NCBI GenBank assembly: GCA_013146195.2
Contig: CM028377.1
Location: 63,200,285 to 63,264,284 of the forward strand
DNA from: Codonopsis lanceolata
Lineage: Eukaryota > Streptophyta > Magnoliopsida > Asterales > Campanulaceae
DNA: 64,000 bases
Direction: 5' to 3'
Below the pieces are notes generated by a model. It saw only the letters and a list, made by a program, of their open reading frames with translations, searched no databases and was not told the origin of the DNA. The translations under genes were made by a program, and so were the position numbers. Below, in pieces: positions 11,470 to 23,600 of the stretch. Positions within the stretch are counted from its first letter, which is position 1; each line of letters begins with the position of its first letter.

Positions 11470-12040
11470 AGTGGAAAGCATTTTTTTTCCTTCCTCTTTC
11501 TTCTTCTCCCTGTTTTTTCTTGTTTTTTCAAATATTCCTCTTTTTTTGTGTTTTTGAAATATTCATCTTTTTTTGTGTTTTTGAAATATTCCTCTTTTTT
11601 TTTTTGTGTTTTTGAAATCAAAACTCAAAAAGAGTTTTTTTTTTTGAAAAACAAAGCAAGTTTTTTCAAATTTTCCTAAAAAGGAAATTATTCTAGAGTC
11701 AGGGTAGGAATATCAGACCGACTTACCTTTTCTTGGTGGGCTGATCGATTCTCGACATTTCGCCACTTTGGGGCATTTATTCTCTTCTTTTTTTTTTTTT
11801 TTTTTTTTTTTGTGATGGTCGGACCTATAAAAAAGGCGCCTTATCTTTTTCATGAATCAGACCAAACGTAGTTCGGCCTGATGCTGGGAATTTTATTCTT
11901 GCTTGCTTTTTTTTTCTTTTCTTTTGATTTTTTTTTCTTTTCTTTTGATTTCTTTCCTTTTTCTTTTTTTTCTTTTCTTTTTCTTTTCTTTCTTTTTTTC
12001 TTTCTTTTTTTTTTCTCTTCTTTTCTTTTCTTTCTTGATC
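11470..12040 (+). repeat. Pyrimidine-rich low-complexity tracts
   Basis: Runs of T and TTTTC/TTCTTT repeats dominate, including TTTGTGTTTTTGAAATATTC in several copies (11530-11620) and a long TTTCTTTTC tract (11905-12035). Lysine-only or phenylalanine-only open frames here are low-complexity artefacts. Confidence 0.8.
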
Positions 12041-12397
12041 TGCTGGGGAAGTCATTTCCTTTGTCCTTTGGTGAATGGTCGCAAATTTTGGTTAACAAGA
12101 CTTACTTTGTTAACTCTCTGTTAGGCTCAGGGACCATTGTGAGAACTTTGAAACTTGAGGACCAGAGTGCTGCAGCTGCAAACTTTGGAGGGGGAAAAGG
12201 GAAACTTCCCTTTTTCCTCCTAATATGGACGAGAGTTTGAGGGAAAGGAGTTACTGCTCCTCTTTCCCTTCATTCATTTCTTCTGCTGCTGCTCATCGCC
12301 ATTGCTACTGCCTTCTGCCTTCTTTCTTTTTTTATTTTCTTCATTTTTGCTCCTTTTCTCGATTTTTTTCCGCCAATTTCAGTGTTTTACTTAGCAG

Positions 12398-13983
12398 ATG
12401 GCTTCTTCTTCACGATCCAGGAAGGGAAAAGCACCGATGCGCCCAGAATCTGGTGGTAGGAGGAGGGAACCTCCTAGCTTGGTTCGGAATCGGCTTAATT
12501 ATACGTACTCCAAGGATGATTGGGGCAACCTTCAGCGAGATCGGGACACCCACGTGTCCAATCTTCCCTTAACCACTGTAAGATTTCTCTTTTCTAGCAA
12601 TTTTCCCGGCTATTTTTCAGATCTGCTAAATTCCTGCACTGTTTGGGACTTTTGGAGCACTCTTGACTTTGTTAGTGATGTATATGCATGTCCTATTTAT
12701 GCCTAAATGATGTAATTGAGTGATAATGTATGTAATTTATGTGATTTATTTTTGCGATGCATGATTTGAAATAGTGATCACTATTTGACCCTATTATGCA
12801 TGATTTATGTTCTAAATGCAAATGGAGCTATATGATGCATGTTTTACACTAAATCACATTTTTGCATGCAATAGAATGGCGAAACGGAATATTCGGAGTA
12901 TAAATTTAATTTTTCCGAAACACTTTTCGGGCATATTTTCGGATAAAAATGAGACAAAACAGATATTTTTTATGCCCTTAGATTTATTTTCCAAGCATGC
13001 AACTGCTGCAGGGGTATAATAAATACCACAAAGATATTTATTTTGATGATTGGTGGTACTTTACCTCCTTTTTGTCGTACCTCTATGGCAGCTTATTAGA
13101 CAAATGAAATGCAAAATATGAATGCATGAATTATCCTACTTGATATAGATGCAATGTAGAATATGTATGAGATGATGCATGAATTTTTCACATTTTATTA
13201 TGCTTATGACAAATGCAGTTATAATATGTACGTTAAGATGCAAAATTAATTATATATATGAATTACTTGTTTTTTTTTATGGTTTTTTTTTTTTTTTTTT
13301 TATGAATGAATGAATTTTTTTTTTTTGAAAAAGAATGATTTTTATGTACATGTAAATTTATGCACATGTATGAAAATAGTATGTGACAATTTAAAGAATT
13401 ATTTTCTTTTCTTTTTTTTTTGTTTTTTTGTTTTTTTTTTTTGTAAAAGAAACATGTACAAACATTATGATATAATGCAATATAGTGTATATGATGCAGT
13501 ATGTTACACATGCAAAAATAAATTCACTGCAAAATAAAACTATACCAAACATCTAAATGTAATGGCACGTACTTTGAAAAAGGGATTTTTGAAGAATACA
13601 CCTTTGATAAGAGTGGGCTTTTCAGTGATATCTGAACGGAAAGATGGCCGAATCTCTTATTTTTTTTCTGCATCGCATCGCTTAGTCCGTGGCCGTAGCT
13701 TCCTTTTGTAGGTTTTTTTCTTTTTATGATCAAACGCAGGAACAGTAGAGTGTCGAATCATCAAACCAGGATTCCAGGCAGCACAGCTATCCAGGATAAT
13801 GGTGATGCTGACGATGAAGAGGGAGACACCTCTGGTGGCTCTCATGCTGATGAGTCTCAGCTTCTTCGCGCCGTCGTAGGAGTATATGGGCCCGGCTGGA
13901 CGCCGCAGTCGATGGACCGCTTGGCTATGGTCGCAAGAAAAGGATTGTTTCGGGAAAACAACGGGGGTATAGGCAAGATATAG
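12398..13983 (+). pseudogene. Possible antisense gene remnant of element B1
   Basis: Two open segments lie on the strand opposite to B1 pol and between pol and the 3' LTR, the place of the antisense gene in family A. The first (12398-12577) starts MASSSRSRKGKAPMRPE and ends at a donor ACT/GTAAG; the second (13729-13983) follows a CGCAG acceptor and is acidic, with DNGDADDEEGDTSGGSHADE. The stretch between is AT-rich, with TGCATGA-type repeats and poly-T, and looks like an intron. Joining the two directly gives an early stop, so an exon may be missing or the gene dead. I do not recognise the protein family; it does not resemble the family-A protein. Confidence 0.35.
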
Positions 13984-14421
13984 ATATGTACAAATGCAAG
14001 TAATGTATAATATAAATGTCTTAATAAGTATTCCTAAGTTGCACCTTAGACCCGTAAAATTTATATTTTAGTGTTTTAATGTGAGCCGCCTTGTCGTGGT
14101 TTTTTCTTTTGTCGCCGAAGTCTCGATGTGTCAAGACTGAGGTAGATGGCTTCAAATAATGCCTTCCTCTCCTTTTATTTTTTATTTTTTTTTATTTTAT
14201 TATTTTTTTATGCTCTAACTTTGCCTAGGCCGCCTTTCTGGTTTTCAACCTAGCGAGCTTTTTTTTTATTTATATGCTCTAATTTTGCCTAGACCGCCCT
14301 TTTTCACTTCAGCGAGCTCTTTTTTTTTTATTTATTTTTTTTTATGCCCTAACTTTTGCCTAGACCGCCCTTTCTCGTTTTCAGCCTAGCGGGCCGAGAG
14401 GGAAGCATTTGAACAGATGGC

Positions 14422-17400
14422 TCAGTAGTACCTTTCGAGTTTGTCGAGGTTGAAGGGCCGTGGACAAGGTCTTCCCCTGGGTTTGTGAGAAGCACTCCAC
14501 CTCCCCGATCGGATCTCCTTAACGATGTATGGTCCCATCCGTGGAGACTTCCATTTTCCCCTAGTATCAACATAACTAGGGGTTTTTTTTTCTCGGCACA
14601 AGGTCTCCGACTTGAATATCACGCCTTTGACTTTCTTTGTTGAAAGCTCTGGGCGATACGCCTTTGATATGCCCGGTATGCTCTAAGGCTAGAGGCGCTG
14701 CTCATCAATTAGGGCCGCCCTTCAGACGCCCTTCGACCTACAATTTCTCTGCTATATCGCTTCCATCATCACTCTCAATGATGGAATTTCCACCTCTATT
14801 GGTAGTACCGCCCATGCCATATGCTGAGAGAGTGGGGGTAGCCCCAGTAAGGTGTGCGGATCGACGCGCATTCAGAGCCCCTGCAGGGCTAGTGGCAATT
14901 TTTCCGCCGCCTCTTCCTCAGACGCCCATTTTTCTAATGATGTTCTCGAGAGTTTTGTTGGTCGCCTAACGGCACCATTGGCTTGTGGCCTGTAGGGGAG
15001 GATTTGTGTCTTCTCGATCTTGAACTCATCCAGCCAGACGGTTCACGCCCCTTCAAAATGAGAGCCGTTGTCGGAGATGATCTCGAAAGGTACCCCGTAG
15101 CGGTATATGATATTGGCCTTAATGAATTCTGATACCTTCCGGGCGTAAGACCTTGTAGGAAGAAGCTTCTACCCACTTTGTGAAGTAATCGTAATCGACG
15201 GCTACCGTGACATATTCATGGCCATTGATCCCTTCGGTGAATTTGGCCTATGACGCCGATACCCCATGTTGAGAAGGGCCGTGGCGTGGAGTTGTATATG
15301 ACATGGGGCACATGTCAGATTGGCAAGCGCTGACATTTGTCGCAATGTCGCACCCATCCGAATACGGCTTCAGCCGCGTATCTAATAGTACCCCCCGTTT
15401 GATGACTTTCTTTGATAGCATATGGTCGCTCATGGGGCCCATGTGTACCACCATGTAGTTGATCCATAATTTGCTCAGCCTTTAGCCCGATTGACACATA
15501 GTAAGTTGAGGCCTCGATAGTGCCTCTTATACAGCCGCCACCGCCGAGTACGAATTAACCGGGAGGCCCATCTTCTCGTGGAGACTCTTCCCTTTTGTCT
15601 AACCCGGGGGATAAAGATTATTTCGAGCAGATTTAAGATGTCGATACCGTGGCTCGTGATCTCGCCTCGTCTGTGGCCTGCATTGATTTTGAAACAAGAC
15701 GTCGGAGTGACCTTCTTCCCGACTATGAATGGTCGGACTTTAGTTTCAGCTGAATGAATCGGACTAGTGACGCCGAGTGGTTAGGCATCGGCGAATTGAT
15801 TCCTATCTCGTGGCGTGTAATGGAACGAGATAGAACCAAATCGGGCGGCGATCGCAATTTATTAGCTTGGCATGATAGAGTTGCGGCCGAGGATCCTGGT
15901 CTTCCATCTTCCTTCGACTTGATTTATAATCGGGGCCGAGTCTCCGTAGACTTCGAGATCTTTAGCTCCCCTTTGAGAGCTTCTTCTAGGCCAAGAATAA
16001 AGCTTCATACTCCGCAGATTATTTGAACATTCGAACTCCAACCTTATGGCTGAGTATGAGAGTCAAGAGATCGATTAACAAGATTCCTATGCCAAAGCCT
16101 CTTTGTTTTGCGCCCCAAAGAACATTTGCCAACAGTGTCCCGGCCGGATTCCGTGATACCTCGTCCTGGGAAACCTGTGCTTGCATCTTCTGGCCTTCGA
16201 GGTAGATCGCCTAAGTGGTCCGCAATGACGCCTTTTGATAGACTTGAGAGTGACATAGGTTATGTCAAACTCATTAAGAAGAAAGGACCACTGGCCGCCC
16301 GGCGACGCTGATGGCTTACCGAAGATGTATTTGATAGGGTCCATCACGGATATGAGCTTGATGGACCTTCCTTGGAGATAGGTTTTGAGCCTCACAGTGG
16401 CCCGGACTAGGCAGTGCGACTTTTTCTAGTCTTAGAATAGTTTAGCTCGCTTCCTTAGCTTCTACTTATGAAATATATGGCGTTTTCAATGTAGGAATCT
16501 TCTTTCTCTGGGCGAGCATAGCCCCTGCGATGTGTCTGTGACGGTTAAGTATATGAGGAGAGGTTTATGTGTATGAGGTGGAGCTAGCAGGATTGGTAAG
16601 GTAGGCTTTTATTTTCTCGAAGGCTAGGCGGCACTTGGCGTCCCGGACTTGATCGGTATTCTTTTGAGGAGTTTAAAGAGGGCTCGCGTTGGTAGTCGGT
16701 ATGTCGATGAAGCAGTGATGTCTTTGCAAGGCCTAGGAAGCCTTGACTTCGGTGGGAGTTTTTGGGCGTGGCATTTCGGGATGGCTTTGATTTTTCTGGC
16801 TCGATCTCGATGCCTTGTTCGATTACTAGAAATCCCGGGACTTTGCCTCACAGTAACCCGAATGTGCATTTGGTGGGGTTAAGCTTCATTTGGTGCTACG
16901 AGTCTTTCGAAGAACTTCGGAGATCTTTAATGTGAGCACCATAGGCGTCATTTGGAATGTGCGATCATATCATCGACATAGACCTCCATCTCTTTGTGGA
17001 TCATGTCGTGGAAGAGGGTGGTGGCGACCCTGCGGTAAGTGGCTCAGGCATTCTTTAATCCGAATGGCATGCGAGTATAACAATAAGTTCCCGGAGTAGT
17101 GAATGAAGTCTTCTCTGGTCTTCTCTGCCATTTGATTTGGTTGTAGCCATCTGCGTCGACGAAGGATCGGACTTTGTGGCTGCGGCGGCATCTACCACAA
17201 TGTCAATGTTGGGCGGAGGAAGTCATCTTTGGGCGGCGCTTTGTTGAGGTCGCAGTCTACGGTCGACTTTCCCGTTGGGCTTGGAGCAGTCACTATGTTG
17301 GACGGCCAGTCGGGTATTCAACTACCGGATGAAGTTGGCCGGTTTTCATGATTTCTTCTTTGACTTGTAGTGACCATTACGGCTTGATGCGGCGGAGCTT

Positions 17401-17650
17401 TTGTTTGGCCTAGGCGAGCATCAGGGTATGTGGGATCAGGTGCTCGACTATAGGCTGGATCTAGGCAGGGCATATCTTCGTAGGACCGGAAGCAATCTAT
17501 GAACTCTTTTAGGAGATCAATAAGTGCCTTTCTTTACGGACCTTGGAGGTAGCTGCGATTCGATTTCTTTGATTTCATTGTCGGCCCGGTTGATAGTGGA
17601 CAAGTCTTCGGTATCTGGCGGAATGACTAAATTCACATACTGGTCTTTGC
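14422..17650 (-). pseudogene. Degraded Ty3/gypsy (Tat-type) pol of element B1
   Basis: Read right to left, fragments appear in pol order in shifting frames. Reverse transcriptase pieces lie at about 17350-16950 (NKA-PKDDF; MAEKTREDFI). The first RNase H end is at about 16395-16330 (LQGRSIKLISVMDPIKYIFG). An integrase zinc-binding piece lies at about 15497-15315 (EQIMDQLHGGTHGPH, CDKCQ). A C-terminal piece at about 14560-14422 contains GPYIVKEI and ends NLDKLERYY. The protein is broken by many frameshifts and stops. Order and motifs fit the Tat group; the second RNase H region (about 16100-15750) is inferred from spacing only. The N-terminal part of pol, gag and the 5' LTR are cut off by the gap at 17716. 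Confidence 0.7.
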
Positions 17651-17715
17651 CCGACAATCAGCTATAATTATCTTTTGGGTCCATTTTATTAAATGACTCA
17701 TTCATTAATTATTTC

Positions 17716-17815
17716 NNNNNNNNNNNNNNNNNNNNNNNNNNNNNNNNNNNNNNNNNNNNNNNNNNNNNNNNNNNNNNNNNNNNNNNNNNNNNNNNNNNNN
17801 NNNNNNNNNNNNNNN
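17716..17815. other. Assembly gap (100 N)
   Basis: Exactly 100 unknown bases, the usual placeholder for a gap of unknown size. The left side is B1 pol; the right side is the interior of a LINE. At least four pieces (B1 5' part, A3 pol and 5' LTR, LINE 3' half, A2 5' part) are missing, so the real gap is probably many kilobases. Confidence 0.95.
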
Positions 17816-19118
17816 GTCGAAGGTTGAGAACAAAGCAAGGTTATCAGATAAATAGCGAGGCTGGAAAATCTGAAAAAAGCATCTCATTGATCTGATGTGT
17901 CTTGGAGGAAAAAAGCTCCGAGAAATAATCCACTGCCATGTTCCCTACATAATTGGGGTTGGAATTATAGGACCCATCCGCCAATTTCAGATTAACACAA
18001 TTATAACGATTCCGCTCCTTGACACTAGCATGAAAAAAGGTAGTGTTTCGATCTCCCTCCCGAGCCCATAGCTGTCTAGATTTTATAGCCACCAACTCTT
18101 CATCCCATTTAAGGAGTTGATCAAGTCTTTTCCGAGCATCCACAAGCTGCAAACCTGTAATATCGCTCCCATTACTTTGTAAATCCACCTCTGAACGAAG
18201 AATATCATCCTGAAGGGCTGCCAAGTTCCGTTGCACATGGCCAAAAACATTCCAATTCCAATCTTTTAGAGCTGGTCTGAGAAGCTGAAGTTTCTTAAAA
18301 AGCACATCAAAGGTCGACCCATAAATAGGCCGCTTCCATTGGCTTTCAATAAAATCCAAGAAAGAGGGGTGGTCCAACCACATCCGTTGAAACCTAAAAT
18401 TGCCCCTTCGTATACCAACCTTAGGAAAAGCAACAACCATAGGGACATGATCTGAAGCCAGAGTAGCCAGATGTTGAACTCGAAGATTTGAGTAAGTGGC
18501 TTTGAAAAACCCGTTAATAAGCACCCGGTCAAGACGTTTCCAAATGCGATGAACGCCATCCTGATTATTGCACTAGGTGTATCGACTCCCTTCAAAACCT
18601 GCATCACCCAAACCGGCTTGAAGCATGAACTGATTGAATTCATCCATTTCCCGAAAGTCACAAGCCGACCCCCCAAGTTTTCCCCCTGAATGGGTGATGA
18701 CATTGAAGTCACCACCAACAAGCCACGGAGTAGTACATTGGCTAGAAAAAGAGACAAGACTCGTCCAGAGAGAGCGGCGTTCTTCCATGGAGCATTTAGC
18801 ATATACAAAGCTAATAGTAAATTTGAGATCATGATTAACTGTAACGTCAACGGTGATAAACTGATCCGAACAATCTAGAAGAGTAACCTCAACCTCGTCA
18901 TTCCATAAAAGCCATATGTGGGTATTAATAGGATTTGCATGCAAAAAAGACGTAAAATGCATGCGACGACAAAAGGAATTAAGATAATCTCCCGTAGTCT
19001 TGGGTTCCAAGATAGCACACATGAACATATTATTTTGCCTCCTAATTAATAGAAGATAATCCCTCATTCTTTTATTACAAACACCCCTCACGTTCCAAAT
19101 GAGGATCGTCATAAACAC
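17816..19118 (-). pseudogene. L1-type LINE ORF2: apurinic-like endonuclease and start of reverse transcriptase region
   Basis: From 19118 leftwards one frame stays open to the gap apart from a TAG at 18573-18575. It encodes a LINE endonuclease: WNVRGVCNKR near the start, ILEPKT (metal-binding Glu region), WLVGGDFNVI (catalytic Asp and Asn) and ASDHVPM (catalytic Asp-His). The following segment, with REGDRNTTFFH, is the linker before the reverse transcriptase, which is lost in the gap. ORF1 sits directly upstream at 19120, as in plant L1 elements. The frame is nearly intact, so the insertion is fairly young; the single stop falls where a Trp would be expected. Confidence 0.85.
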
Positions 19119-19119
19119 G

Positions 19120-20610
19120 CTATTGGGAGTTGTTTTGTTGAGCTTTCACAGAAGCCCCAGTAAGTCTCACATTTTGTTTCAAGAACTTTGTTTTTTTGAT
19201 CTCCTTTTGGTGCGCCATACAGAACTGAATGAAGGATGGGCGTGTCCGGATGTTGGGAATATCCCAATCTGTAAAAGGACCCTGATGCTCAAAGATAATG
19301 TCTTGGGAATCTCCATTAGAAGAGAGAGCCTTCCTGTTATATCGGGGTTTGCAACTCAGAACCTTGTTCCATAGGGCATCAAGCGAAGGTGGCATCTCTG
19401 AAGGCGGAGGACATTCCTGTGGAACAATATTATCATCATTTAAAGTGGACAAGATATCAAAGGAATTACTTACCCCAATGTGATTGCCAGAAACTTTTGG
19501 AGGTGGATCGCTAATATTGTCTTTCGGATTTCCATCGGATGCATGCACAACAGTCTCATTCATGAGATCTATATATTCAGTTTCCACTGGTATACCTTCA
19601 GAGTTTTTGGCTAGAGAAGCCGATGCCACATTGTTAGTTTTTGTAACCGGAGCCCAAACTTGCTTAACCATAGGAGCAGCTTCCACCACTAGGGGGCTTT
19701 GCTTAGGGGTGGTATCAATCACAGTTTCTTTACCTTTCAAATGCACCTTAGGAGACGCTTCTTTTCCACCCGTCATGTCCCTAGTTTGGGCCTGATGCGA
19801 ACGATGACTTTTACGACATACGTCTTTTGTGTGCCCAAGCAGTCCACACCCTATACAATATCGAATGTTCCCTTCGAATTCAAGGGGTTGCCAGAAACCA
19901 TTCTCCTTACTAGTCCCAATCCAGAAACGGGAAGGAAGGGTCACCGAAACATCCATTTCAACACAAATACGAGCAAACATAGGTCTAGATAATGAAAGGG
20001 TTTTGTCATCCGCACGTAAAAAACTACCCAAGGAATTGCCGATGCATTGTAAGAAGGACGGATTAAAGTATGTCAATGGTAATTGGTGGAGACGAACCGA
20101 CAAAGCAACTTTAGTGATATCTTTCCTGAAGAAAAATCCGGTGTCCACCGAAATGAACGATACATAGAAGATTGAATCATGTGTGATTCCTTAGATAGAG
20201 CAAGTATCAAGTCTTCAGAAGAGGATAGGCGAACCATGACATGTCTTGGATCTAACAAACCGAAAACAAAAGGTCCATTAAGCTTCCATGAACGAGCTAT
20301 ATCCTCCTGAATGGCGTGGACTGATGGCCGACCTGCTGAAAACTTCAACACAATTGTGTTTGCCAGTTGTTTATCAGCGGCCTCGATCTCTAATGGAGTA
20401 AAAAGACATTCCGGCTCACCATTGAAAACATTAGCATGTCGAGGAGCTAAAGGAACGGCTGTCAATGTCGGACTAGATGAACCAATAAAGGGTTTGGGTT
20501 GACCTACAACCTTATCATAAGATGAGATAGGTAGTGTAGGTTGTGGGGATGGAATAGGTGGTTGGACCGAATGAGAAGCCTCCCGGCGGCTGCAAGTACG
20601 CTAACCCTAG
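19120..20610 (-). pseudogene. L1-type LINE ORF1 (DUF4283-like and CCHC zinc knuckle)
   Basis: Two overlapping frames (20465-20073 and 20148-19120) join by one frameshift near 20100. The first part has the DUF4283-like pattern common in plant LINE ORF1 (ADKQLANTIVLKFSAGRPS, GPFVFGLLDPRHVMVRL). The second has FARICVEMDVS and a zinc knuckle CIGCGLLGHTKDVC (C-x2-C-x4-H-x4-C) near 19820-19860, then a low-complexity tail. No in-frame start is seen upstream of 20465 before the junction with A2 gag, so the LINE is probably 5'-truncated near 20610. It packages the LINE RNA. The opposite-strand frames are shadows. Confidence 0.8.
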
Positions 20611-20639
20611 ATAGGGCGAACAAAGAGGGAGAGAGAAAT

Positions 20640-23600
20640 CTTAGATTGTTTTGCTCAATACGTTGCGTGAGGACATTATGTATGAAATTCGAGATGAGCT
20701 TCCTCGTCCACCTCGTATAAATCCTGAGATAACAGATACTCGAGATCGGTCCAAGATATGTGCTTATCATGATGATTACGAGCACACGACAGAAGAATGT
20801 TGACCACTGAAAAAGGCCATTCAGAAATTGATCAATGAAGGTCGGCTAGACCGGTTTAAGAGGGATGGAGGAAATAGGGGGAATGTTCCTCGAAGAGATG
20901 CCACGCCGATCAGAGGGGTAATAAATGTCATAATGGATGAGGAGCCCACACCAACCCAGCTCGGCAAGCAGATTTACTCCTTATCGAAGGTGGTTGATAG
21001 ACCAACAACTTTGCAAGCAGGAGAGGAAACAATACAGTTTACTCGCAGTGAGCTGGAGAGCAATGTGGCAGGAGAGCAGTCCTTAATTGTCTCGGCCTTA
21101 GTGGACGGTTGGGTTGTGCATCGAATCTTGGTTGATACTGGAGCCTGCAGGGACGTGATGTATTATTCATGTTTTCAGGGTTTGGAATTAAGTGATGATC
21201 ACCTCAAACCGTATGCTGGGACACTGGAGGGTTTCACTAATCATAAAGTACCGGTTAAAGGCACGGTCGAGCTGGAGGTCTTCATTGGTGAAGGGAGCTG
21301 CACGCGAGTTGAGAAGATCACTTTCATGGTGATCGACCTAAAGTCTCCTTATAATATTATCTTGGGGGTGCCGAGCATGACCAAGTTTCAAATGGTCGCG
21401 TCCATTCCTCATCAACGTGCTAAATTCTACATCGATCAAGGAGTAGGAGTATTGAGGAGTCAGCCTCGGGCAGTACTTGAGTATGTGCGCGACAGTCAGC
21501 GAAAGAAGCAGAAGTTGACCTTGGAAGATGGCGAGCAGAAAATCACTGTTAGCACCAAGGAAACATCTCATGTGACTGTGGGGCCATCGACAGTTGCTGT
21601 GGTGAATAAGGAAGTCTGCGAGATGGACGCTAGCCCTTTGCCGACACTGAAGTCGGGGGGGCAAGCCGAGCAAGATGTTGGTCCAAGCCCGGTACCAAGT
21701 AATGATTGCGAAGAGAACACTTGTCTTTTGTCGGCGTTGGAGTTGGGGGGACAGGTTGAACGGGATGACGATGCAAGCTTGGCTCCAGATGAAGTTTCTA
21801 AGGAGATTGGTGATCCTTTGTCAACATTGGGGTCAGGGGGACAGGCTGAACAAGCAGAGGATATGGATGTGGATCAGTTTGATCTGGTTGAGACTCAGGC
21901 TGAGGAAGAAGAGAAAATGGAGTGTGATACCCTCCAAATGCGAGATGAGCCAAAATTTACAGTTCAGGACGAGCTGGAGGAGGTGATTGTCAATCCTGCT
22001 TATCCCAAGCAGAAGATAAAAATTGGTAAGGCACTTTCGGCTGAAGCTCGAGCAAGTTTGATCAAGCAGCTTCAGGATAGCCTTGATGTTTTTGCATGGA
22101 GACCGGAAGATATGCAAGGCGTGAGTGAGGCTGTGGCTTTGCATTATCTCAGCGTGGATCCAACTTTTAGGCCAATTCAGCAGCGGCCTAAAGTTTATTT
22201 TGCCGAAAAAGATCAAGCTATTAAGGAGGAGGTTGAGAAGATGCTAAGTGCAGGCATCATTGAAGAAATACATTATCCAACGTGGTTGGCTAATGTTGTT
22301 ATGGTTAAAAATTCCAACGGCAAGTGGAGAATGTGCGTTGACTTCACTGACTTGAATAAGGCTTGTCCGGAGGATTGCTAACCCTTACCTCGCATTGACA
22401 AGCTGGTGGATGCTATAGCGGGGTTCGAGCTTCTCAGCTTCATTGATGCATATTCTGGATACCATCAAGTCAAAATGAACAAGCAGGATAAGGCTTTGAC
22501 AGCTTTCCGAGCAGCAGGAGGGCTATATTGCTATAAGATGATGCCATTTGGATTGAAGAATGCAGGAGCTACATATCAAAGAATGGTGAATAAGGTCTTC
22601 AGTTCGCAAATTGGCAGAAACGTAGAGGTCTATATTGACGACATGGTGGTGAAGACCAAAGGGCATGAGCATACAGTTGATTTGGGGGAAACCTTTGCCA
22701 ACCTTAGAAAAAATAACATGAAGCTTAACCCGAGCAAGTGTGTGTTTGGGGTGAAAGCGGGCAAGTTTCTGGGGTTCATGGTAACTGAGAGGGGTATAGA
22801 GGCCAATCCATAAAAAATTAAGGCATTGGTCACCATGAAGCTTCCTCGATGTATCAAAGATGTTCAAAAGCTCAATGGTAGGGTGATAGCCCTCGGTCGC
22901 TTCATTTCTAAGTCGGCAGAAAGATGCTTGCCGTTCTTCAAGGTTCTCCGTGGAAACAAGGGATTCGAGTGGACAGTTGAATGTCAGAAGGCTTTCGAGT
23001 AGCTAGTGGAATATTTGGGAAGTCCTCCTTCGTTGAGCAGCCCGGTTTTTGGTGAGACATTGTTTGTGTATTTAGCGGCCACAGAGCAGGCTGTAGCCGC
23101 TGTGTTAATTAGGGAAGAATGTAATGTGTAAAAGCCTGTTTATTATGTTTCTAAGGCTCTCACTACTGTAGAGGGACAATATTTTAATGCAGAGAAATTG
23201 GCTTATTCGCTTGTTGTTGCTGCTCGGAAACTTCGAGCTTATTTTTCTGCACATTTAATCATTGTGTACATGGACACGCCTCTCAGGAAAATTTTGCACT
23301 AGCCAGATTCTTCTGGTCGACTGCTCACCTGGTCTATTGAGTTAACTGAGTTTGATATTGATTATCAACCTCGACAAGCGATTAAGGCGCAGGCTTTGGC
23401 GGATTTTGTAGCTGAGACTAGCTTCAAGGATTCGTGCGAAGAGGAAGTTTCTTCCAAGACAGCATCAACGAGTACGCTAATTCCAAAGCCCCGACCAGAG
23501 TATGGTTGGGAATTGTATGTGGATGGATCGGCCAGCAGGTTTGGAAGTGGAGCCGGATTGGTGCTAGTCCCGCCCGAGCAGGATGCAGAGTTCGAAAAAG

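Noticed and set aside
11825..12240. Lysine-rich or phenylalanine-rich proteins
   Set aside because: They are translations of a T/C-rich low-complexity tract.
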